11,211 nt of DNA from Bacteroidota bacterium (GTDB taxonomy: Bacteria; Bacteroidota; Bacteroidia; Bacteroidales; Paludibacteraceae): NCBI GenBank assembly GCA_023391625.1, contig JAEWAN010000008.1:1-11211 (forward strand). The letters run 5' to 3'. Both the position numbers and the translations under genes were made by a program. Position 1 is the stretch's first letter, and each line of letters begins with the position of its first letter. Positions 1-3,887 of this stretch are shown piece after piece. The notes under the pieces are model-generated. The model searched no databases and had not been told where the DNA came from. It was given only the letters and a program-made list of their open reading frames with translations.

Positions 1-2
1 CA

Positions 3-308
3 CGCATGATCAGCCGGGCGGAGGACTCTGTAGCAGTATACGAGAAAGAAATCGAAAAAGCACGTATGGACAAGCAGAATCAAAAAGATACCGAGGCGCA
101 AATCGAGGATTTTTACAAGGAATTCAAGGGCTGGGCGGATGAGCATGAATCAGCTGCGCTGGAACGCCGGAGAGTCATATTAAGCCAGTTGTTCAACCGC
201 ATTGAGATTGGCAGAGGGTATGAGGTCAAGGTGGAAATCGCCATGAGCTACAAACAATTTTTGAATCTCTCAGAGAATACGCAGACTGGCAACAGAACGG
301 TAGCATAG
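3..308 (+). CDS. Large serine recombinase, C-terminal end (5' truncated by window)
   Basis: This is the tail of a large serine site-specific recombinase of the TndX/Tn4451-like group, the enzyme that excises and integrates clostridial mobile elements. The reading frame is open to the window edge, so the first Met at base 6 is internal and the catalytic resolvase domain lies outside. What is visible is a Lys/Glu-rich coiled-coil-like stretch (about residues 10-45), then the family's closing pattern: a FKGWADE motif, ALERRRVILSQLF, and a short beta segment ending YEVKVEIAMSYKQFL. The family usually runs to about 500-560 aa, so only the last fifth is here. A near-identical copy of this 3' end lies about 440 bp downstream. 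Family assignment is by recognised pattern; whether the whole gene is intact cannot be seen. Confidence 0.8.
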   Translation, partial: RMISRAEDSVAVYEKEIEKARMDKQNQKDTEAQIEDFYKEFKGWADEHESAALERRRVILSQLFNRIEIGRGYEVKVEIAMSYKQFLNLSENTQTGNRTVA

Positions 309-335
309 GAAGACAATATTACGATACACAGGCAG
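118..335 (+). repeat. Dispersed direct repeat, copy A (recombinase 3' end)
   Basis: Copy A spans the last ~63 codons of the recombinase and its immediate 3' flank. It matches copy B (561-790) with only scattered substitutions, from the GGAATTCAA(A/G)GGCTGGGCGG block through the stop region and on to a CGATACAC motif. The two copies differ by a one-base deletion and about a nine-base insertion in copy B. The outer limits are approximate because similarity fades into the hairpins that follow each copy. Confidence 0.85.
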
Positions 336-370
336 GTGGAAGCGCATGATGCATATGCGTTTCTGCTTGT
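328..370 (+). terminator. Hairpin after recombinase copy A
   Basis: An imperfect inverted repeat (arms about 328-347 and 355-370) follows the recombinase stop codon by 20 bases. The core arms are AAGCGCAT and ATGCGTTT, with a few unpaired bases in the left arm. The hairpin after copy B occupies the same relative position, so it probably belongs to the original element as a 3' transcript end. There is no clean U-tract, hence moderate confidence. Confidence 0.4.
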
Positions 371-551
371 TTCGTACGTCCAGTGATTGGGCGGTGTCGG
401 GAACTCTTTTTAAATCATAACTTATTTTAGTTCTGTTTCTTTTCAAGACATTCCGGGTCAAGAGAAAATCATAGATATTTACGGTCAGAATGCCGTATTT
501 ATCATAATTTAACGGAGCAATGCCTTTGGCAATAACAATCTTTCTAAAAGA

Positions 552-707
552 ATGGTAGAAAAGGAATTCAAAGGCTGGGCGGATGAGTATGAATCAGCGG
601 CGCTGGAACGCCGGAGAGTCATACTAAGCCAGTTGTTCAGCCGCATTGAGATTGGCAGAGGATATGAAGTCAAGGTGGAGATCGCCATGAGCTACAACAA
701 TTTTTGA
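552..707 (+). pseudogene. Recombinase 3'-end remnant, frameshifted
   Basis: From about base 561 this is a second copy of the recombinase tail. Translating from the ATG at 552 gives 51 residues that match the first copy (FKGWADEYESAALERRR onward), then a premature TGA at 705-707. The cause is visible: copy A reads GCTACAAACAATTT where this copy reads GCTACAACAATTT, a single-base loss. The similarity continues past the stop in another frame to the original stop region near 750. There is no convincing ribosome binding site and no catalytic domain, so it is not a functional gene. It marks a past duplication, or the boundary of a second related element. Confidence 0.8.
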
Positions 708-790
708 ACCTCTCGGAGAATACGCAGACTGGCAACAGAACAGTAGCATAGAAAGACAATATTAAGTGATAAACGATACACGGGCACGCA
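561..790 (+). repeat. Dispersed direct repeat, copy B (recombinase 3' end)
   Basis: Partner of copy A at 118-335. Similarity begins abruptly at an AAAAGGAATTC block near 560, which suggests that a recombination or insertion junction lies there. It runs through the former stop codon to a CGATACAC block before the following hairpin. Confidence 0.85.
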
Positions 791-821
791 AAAGCACATG
801 TAAGCCATGCGCTTTTGTGTG
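785..821 (+). terminator. Long perfect-stemmed hairpin after recombinase copy B
   Basis: The arms 785-800 and 806-821 pair over 16 positions with one G-T wobble and one mismatch, around a five-base loop TAAGC. The right arm carries a run of four Ts but no U-tract follows. It sits just upstream of the toxin-antitoxin promoter and could insulate it from readthrough, or terminate in both directions. Confidence 0.5.
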
Positions 822-866
822 TTCTGGGTGCAGAGTGATTTGAAATGGAGACAATGGATTTTTCGA

Positions 867-895
867 TTGCTAAAAAAATATGCGTGGCGTATAAT
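867..895 (+). promoter_or_regulatory. Strong sigma-A promoter of the VbhA/Fic/DUF operon
   Basis: A -35 box TTGCTA (867-872) is separated by exactly 17 bases from a consensus -10 box TATAAT (890-895). Transcription would begin near 902, immediately before the Shine-Dalgarno AGGGGA at 904-909. The promoter lies inside a longer open frame that could start at 845, which argues that the real antitoxin start is the ATG at 917. Confidence 0.8.
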
Positions 896-916
896 ATCTG
901 TAAAGGGGAAGATATT

Positions 917-1099
917 ATGGAGCCTATTCAAAAAAGAAAGAATGCTGTCGCTTTTGCAGATGCCATTAATTCTATAGAGGGCGTTCCGCTTTCTCCAATA
1001 GCGAGATGTTTGTCGGACCAGTGGCAACAAGAAAAAATTTCTTCTACGGAAATGGTGAGAGCATTGGTTGAACATTATAGTGCATTGGGCAGAAAATGA
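917..1099 (+). CDS. VbhA-family antitoxin (Fic inhibitor)
   Basis: A 60-residue protein of the VbhA antitoxin family. Family members bind a partner Fic protein and push an inhibitory glutamate into its ATP site. The hallmark helix is present as NAVAFADAINSIEGVP, followed by the usual second half with SDQW and a C-terminal ALVEHYS helix. The start at 917 was chosen because the Shine-Dalgarno site AGGGGA ends 7 bases upstream, the length then fits the family, and a strong promoter overlaps the longer alternative from 845. Its TGA overlaps the ATG of the fic gene by 4 bp (ATGA), typical translational coupling. One oddity: the family motif (S/T)xxxE(G/N) has Ile where Ser/Thr is expected, although the Glu-Gly pair is intact. 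Confidence 0.8.
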   Translation: MEPIQKRKNAVAFADAINSIEGVPLSPIARCLSDQWQQEKISSTEMVRALVEHYSALGRK

Positions 1100-1557
1100 G
1101 GAAGCAAGATCCATATTGCTATCCAGAGACTTCTGCTCTCAAAAACAAATTTAATATACGAGAAGTGTCTTTGCTTGAAAAAGCGGAAGCGGATTTGTCA
1201 CGCGCTAAAATGTCTATTCTATATGAATCCCCTGTGGACAAGTTTGATGCGCAATCCTTTTTGAGAGTACATGAGTTCTTATTTGAAGAAGTATATGATT
1301 GGGCCGGACGCTTGCGGACGATCAATATTTCCAAGCCGGAAGAAGTGCTTGGAGGAAAGAGTGTTTGGTACGAGGACGCGCTTGATCTTCCAGAAAGCTT
1401 GGACAGAGCATGTACAGCTATAGTAGCTACTGTATGGCACATGATAAACAGAAAGCGATCATGCTGGCAAGAAAGCAGAGGGCGAACTATCGCACTGGCT
1501 ACTGGGTGGTTATTTTTACCCATACGAAATCTCTTGGGGTTGTTCCGGAGGATATGA
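1096..1557 (+). pseudogene. Fic-family toxin, truncated before the catalytic motif
   Basis: The first ~110 residues are a clear Fic protein start: YCYPETSALKNKF, then FDAQSFLRVHEFLFEEVYDWAG, then INISKPEEVLGGKSVWY. Fic enzymes transfer AMP to target proteins and need a HPFxxGNGR-type loop further along. This frame never reaches one. After about base 1435 it changes to a low-complexity basic tail (GWLFLPIRNLLGLFRRI) unlike any Fic protein, and stops at 153 residues instead of the usual 190-250. A different frame (1410-1589) looks more protein-like across the same bases, so a deletion has probably joined the Fic 5' half to the end of another gene. The antitoxin just upstream is intact. As read, it should be inactive as an AMP transferase. 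Confidence 0.75.
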
Positions 1558-1589
1558 GGGTGCGTTTGCGAGAGAAGGGAGAGATGTGA
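1410..1589 (+). pseudogene. Unrecognised gene 3' end fused into the fic remnant
   Basis: A 59-codon frame overlaps the tail of the fic remnant and is more convincing as protein from about base 1440 on. It contains KQKAIMLARKQRANYRTGYW, followed by VVIFTHTKSLGVVPEDMRV, and ends REKGEM. It stops two bases before the ATG of the next gene, as expected of an upstream operon member. I do not recognise the family. Its first few codons probably belong to the fic sequence, with the junction near 1430-1440. It may be the C-terminus of a gene that once preceded the DUF3791 gene, lost by a deletion that joined it to fic. No ribosome binding site is evident for its own ATG. Confidence 0.4.
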
Positions 1590-1590
1590 G

Positions 1591-1818
1591 ATGAGTAAAC
1601 TTAGTTTTAAAACTTTTTGCATTGAATACTACGCCGAGCATACAAAGCAATCGAGCGAAAAAGTATATGAGATCTTTAAGGACACTAAGCTATTGGATTT
1701 ACTTGATAGTGACTATGGCGATCTTCATGGAATGGGAATGGAATATTTAATGCAGTTTTTTGATGAGTATTTGGGGAGGGGAAAAGAACATGATACTGTA
1801 TCACGGGACAACACTTGA
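1591..1818 (+). CDS. DUF3791-like small protein (first)
   Basis: A 75-residue protein resembling DUF3791, a family of short clostridial proteins usually coded next to DUF3990. The family signature is the short region before the C-terminus: YGDLHGMGMEYLMQFFDEYL (about residues 42-61), preceded by helices containing FCIEYYAEH and VYEIFKDTKLLDLL. A Shine-Dalgarno-like AAGGGAGAG ends about 8 bases before the ATG. The last 29 bases overlap the next gene's start, so the final ~10 residues (GKEHDTVSRDNT) are probably unconstrained. No enzyme function is known for the family. Position beside an ADP-ribosyltransferase-like gene suggests an accessory or antitoxin role, which is inference. Confidence 0.65.
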   Translation: MSKLSFKTFCIEYYAEHTKQSSEKVYEIFKDTKLLDLLDSDYGDLHGMGMEYLMQFFDEYLGRGKEHDTVSRDNT

Positions 1819-2287
1819 AATAAAAGAACCGAAAATCTTTCGGAATGAAATAGGGAGAGATTTCGGCTTTGCATTTTACACGACAGACATAAAGGAGCAG
1901 GCAGAGAGGTGGGCTGTTCGACGGGCAAAGGTGCTTTCTGTGAGGGATAAAAAGAGCTATCCTGCGGTTGTGAATGTCTATGAATGGGATAATGATGTAA
2001 AACTGCATAACAAAGAATTTGAGGGTGCTTCTTTGGAATGGCTGGAAATGGTTGTAGCTTGCAGGAGCGACCTCGATTTCAGTCATGAATTTGATATAGT
2101 GACAGGAAAGATTGCAAACGATAATGTGGGCGAAACGGTTTCCTATGTGTTGCAAGGAATCATGAGGAAAGAGGATGCAGTAGAGCGTTTGAAATTTGAG
2201 AAAATCAATAATCAGATAGCATTTTGTACCGAGAATGCCCTGAAACAGTTAACATTTGTGAAGAGTTATACAGTGGAGGTGGGATGA
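1790..2287 (+). CDS. DUF3990 protein, ADP-ribosyltransferase-like
   Basis: A 165-residue protein of the DUF3990 family, which is grouped with the ADP-ribosyltransferase fold. It opens MILYHGTT, with His5 in the position of the NAD-binding first motif. It continues with GRDFGFAFYTT (about residues 23-33), the second-strand Tyr motif, and then a KEQAERWAVRRA helix. Typical members read DFGxGFYxT; here the second Gly is Ala. The start at 1790 was chosen because a strong GGGGAGGGG site precedes it by 8 bases and MILYHG is the family's normal N-terminus; an upstream in-frame ATG at 1760 lies inside the previous gene. It overlaps the preceding gene by 29 bp and the following one by 4 bp (ATGA). A toxin role is plausible but not demonstrated here. 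Confidence 0.75.
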   Translation: MILYHGTTLEIKEPKIFRNEIGRDFGFAFYTTDIKEQAERWAVRRAKVLSVRDKKSYPAVVNVYEWDNDVKLHNKEFEGASLEWLEMVVACRSDLDFSHEFDIVTGKIANDNVGETVSYVLQGIMRKEDAVERLKFEKINNQIAFCTENALKQLTFVKSYTVEVG

Positions 2288-2502
2288 TGTCACATGCAAC
2301 GGTTCGAGCGACTAACATTCCTGAGATTGTAAAGCTGATATGCAAAAATATGCAGATGTCGGAAAGTGAGGCGCTGGACGCTTTTTACAGTTCATCAACG
2401 GGAAAGAGTTATGCAAATGATGAAACGGGTTTATATGGACAATCGGTATTATATGTTTACGGACTGTTTTGTACTGAAACGAGAAATCAAAAGTCGATAT
2501 AA
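2284..2502 (+). CDS. DUF3791-like small protein (second)
   Basis: A 72-residue protein coded by ATG at 2284 (a second ATG follows at 2287), overlapping the end of the DUF3990 gene by ATGA. A GTGGAGGTGGG stretch just upstream supplies the ribosome binding site. The sequence has two helical parts and a conserved-looking centre, ALDAFYSSSTGKSYANDETG followed by LYGQSVLYVYGLF. This resembles the second small protein commonly coded next to DUF3990 genes and is distantly like DUF3791. The last residues (ETRNQKSI) may not be original. It flanks the ADP-ribosyltransferase-like gene on the side opposite the first DUF3791-like gene, giving a three-gene cassette. Confidence 0.6.
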   Translation: MMSHATVRATNIPEIVKLICKNMQMSESEALDAFYSSSTGKSYANDETGLYGQSVLYVYGLFCTETRNQKSI

Positions 2503-2634
2503 ATATCGGATGTCTGCCCGAAAATTAGTGAAAATAAATCTATTGATAATATAACGGACTATACGAGTCAAAATATAAAGGGTTTAAATACTATGTGGAA
2601 AATCCATCACTTTCAATAAATTTTATGTAAAAAA

Positions 2635-2945
2635 TTAAAGATAACGACAATCCGAGGTATATCATTCAGAACTGGATGCGAAACAGAAACACTATTGAAT
2701 TTCTGGGCGTATGGGAAACACTTTACAATCCTGATTTTAACCGTGTCGAATTCGATGCGTTTAGAACACAGGCCGGTTTGAACAGTTTTGTGATGACTCC
2801 TCAAAAATGGGTAGAGACTACTAACGCCATCGGTATTATTTCAAAGGCAGGGCGATATGGAGGGACCTATGCCCATAAAGAAATTACATTTGAATTTGCG
2901 TCTTGTTTAATAGCAAATTACAGGAATCAAGTGCAAATAACTTAA
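2635..2945 (+). pseudogene. KilA-N domain protein fragment
   Basis: The frame reads NPRYIIQNWMRNRNTIEFLG, WETLYNPDFNRVEFDAF, SFVMTPQKWVETTNAIGI and KAGRYGGTYAHKEITFEFAS, which is the core of a KilA-N domain. This DNA-binding domain is found in phage and mobile-element regulators. The usual N-terminus (a YISLTDIA-type strand) is absent: a TAA stop lies just upstream, and the DNA there reads as AT-rich noise. After FEFAS the normal WISxEFKLYLI continuation is replaced by CLIANYRNQVQIT and a stop. The first usable ATG, at 2676, would remove part of the domain. Both ends are therefore broken. The fragment stops about 10 bases before the tRNA-Lys scar, at the edge of the island. Confidence 0.75.
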
Positions 2946-2954
2946 TGTGTTACT

Positions 2955-3016
2955 GTTGTTAGAGCAGCTGACTCTTAATCAGCGGGCCCAGGGTTCGAGT
3001 CCCTGAAAGTGCACCA
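2955..3016 (+). pseudogene. tRNA-Lys(CUU) 3' fragment, probable attachment-site scar
   Basis: From the D-stem 3' strand (GAGC, 2962-2965) to the CCA end (3014-3016) this is a normal tRNA-Lys. The anticodon arm GCTGA-CTCTTAA-TCAGC gives anticodon CTT, the T-arm is CAGGG-TTCGAGT-CCCTG, and the acceptor 3' strand is AAAGTGC. The 5' side is not tRNA: the bases that should pair with the acceptor and D stems (2941-2953) do not. A 3' tRNA segment at the border between AT-rich accessory DNA and other sequence is what integration into a tRNA gene leaves behind. It is unlikely to make a charged tRNA. Confidence 0.75.
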
Positions 3017-3023
3017 CACAGCC

Positions 3024-3055
3024 ACCGTTCATGTAAAAATGAACGGTACTTTTTT
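3024..3055 (+). terminator. Rho-independent terminator after the tRNA-Lys fragment
   Basis: A perfect 9-bp stem (3024-3032 with 3039-3047, ACCGTTCAT/ATGAACGGT) with a six-base loop is followed within two bases by six Ts. It is the expected terminator of the original tRNA-Lys gene. Confidence 0.85.
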
Positions 3056-3095
3056 ATATCCAAAAATATTTAACCGCCCGCAGTTCAGATCAGAT

Positions 3096-3135
3096 GGCCC
3101 GCTGCTTTTTTCGAAACAGCATTGGGCCTTTTGTT
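3096..3135 (+). terminator. Hairpin with T-rich tail upstream of the umuC remnant
   Basis: GGCCC-GCTG (3096-3104) pairs with CAGC-GGGCC (3117-3128) across a three-base bulge, and the hairpin is followed by TTTTGTTTT. It would stop readthrough from the left. The T-run overlaps the -35 box of the next promoter. Confidence 0.4.
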
Positions 3136-3159
3136 TTGCTGGGAAGGGTCATGTACAAT
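3131..3159 (+). promoter_or_regulatory. Probable promoter of the umuC remnant
   Basis: TTGTTT (3131-3136), 17 bases, then TACAAT (3154-3159). The predicted start near 3166 lies just before the Shine-Dalgarno site AAGGGAGG. I see no Firmicutes-type LexA box (GAAC-N4-GTTC) around it. Confidence 0.5.
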
Positions 3160-3189
3160 AAAAAAACTATACAGAAGGGAGGAAGCAGA

Positions 3190-3423
3190 TTGGATAAACG
3201 GATGTATCTTTCCATTGACTTAAAGTCGTTTTACGCATCTGTGGAATGCCTGGAACATGGACTTGACCCCATGACGACAAACCTTGTGGTAGCGGACGCT
3301 GGCTGCACGGAAAAGACAATCTGCCTTGCCATCTTTCCCTCCTTGAAGTCTTGCGGCATACCGGGCCGGGCACGGCTGTTCAAGGTGAAACAGGCAGGCC
3401 AACGCGCAGCGGCAGCGATTTAG
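3190..3423 (+). pseudogene. UmuC/DinB-like Y-family DNA polymerase, N-terminal fragment
   Basis: The 77 residues contain MYLSIDLKSFYASVECLEHG, with the catalytic Asp of the first Y-family motif at residue 10. They continue with NLVVAD, TEKTICLAIFPSLKSCGIPG and RARLF, the normal start of a UmuC-type lesion-bypass polymerase. Full members run 400-500 aa. Here the frame turns to KVKQAGQRAAAAI and stops, so the rest of the palm, the fingers, little finger and clamp-binding tail are missing. A TTG start at 3190 is preferred: AAGGGAGG (3175-3182) lies 7 bases upstream. The upstream ATGs in the same frame fall before that site. Promoter and ribosome site survive, so a short peptide may still be made. 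It is joined directly to a permease remnant. Confidence 0.8.
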
Positions 3424-3433
3424 GGACAGTTCC

Positions 3434-3706
3434 GTGTCAGCTATGGAACTGCAGGAGAATCCAAAGTTCTCGATGTTCCTTTCGGGCGCATGGACAGCCC
3501 TATATCTCGCGGTGCTGGGCACAATGTTTGGCTGCTTGATCGGATTCGGCGTGGGAATCGTGTATACAGTGCCGAACCCGTTAGAGATCAAGCGATTAAA
3601 GTGTGTGGGTATTGGCGGCGCGAAGATTATCGTGGGTGCGGTTCTTGTCTTAGGATTAGGTGAAAGTCACGACTCTGGCGCAACATACAAATGTTGTTGC
3701 TTTTGA
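3434..3706 (+). pseudogene. Amino-acid ABC transporter permease, N-terminal fragment
   Basis: The opening residues, FSMFLSGAWTALYLAVLGTM followed by FGCLIGFGVGIVYTVP, match the start of HisM/GlnP-type polar amino-acid ABC permeases, including the first membrane helix. After about residue 50 the frame no longer looks like a permease (KCVGIGGAKIIVGAVLVLGL, then a Cys-rich end) and stops at 90 residues, where the family has 220-290. The EAA loop that contacts the ATPase is missing. The frame can start at GTG 3434 or ATG 3443; no strong ribosome site is visible. There is no substrate-binding protein or ATPase nearby, so this is a stranded fragment. Confidence 0.65.
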
Positions 3707-3887
3707 AGAAATATGGACAGGACGGGAGGCAGGAAGAGAAAAAGTGTGTCTATACAACGTTTCTTTTTTTGTGATAAAATAAAGGTAAAAATCTAATGTA
3801 CGTCAATAAGGCTTTGTCAGTAACAAATCAAGATGACAGTAAGATGGAATAACCGATAGAAATGTTCGGTCGCAAGAGGAGAGAACC
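3707..3887 (+). other. Leader region upstream of the LuxR gene
   Basis: No gene is visible. A possible -10 element GATAAAAT follows a T-run at about 3767-3780, but a matching -35 is poor. The regulator's Shine-Dalgarno site AGAGGAGAG lies at 3875-3883. Confidence 0.3.

Noticed and set aside
2366..2634. Open frame at 2366-2554 and a short YESKYKGFKYYVENP frame near 2560-2630
   Set aside because: The first is an out-of-frame shadow of the second DUF3791-like gene. The second has about 20 residues after a stop, no start and no recognised homology.
2941..3016. A full-length functional tRNA-Lys
   Set aside because: The 5' acceptor and D-stem positions (2941-2953) do not pair with AAAGTGC or GAGC, so only the 3' part is tRNA.
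3680..3700. CAACAT/ATGTTG hairpin as a terminator
   Set aside because: The stem is only 6 bp of mostly A-T pairs and no T-tract follows directly.
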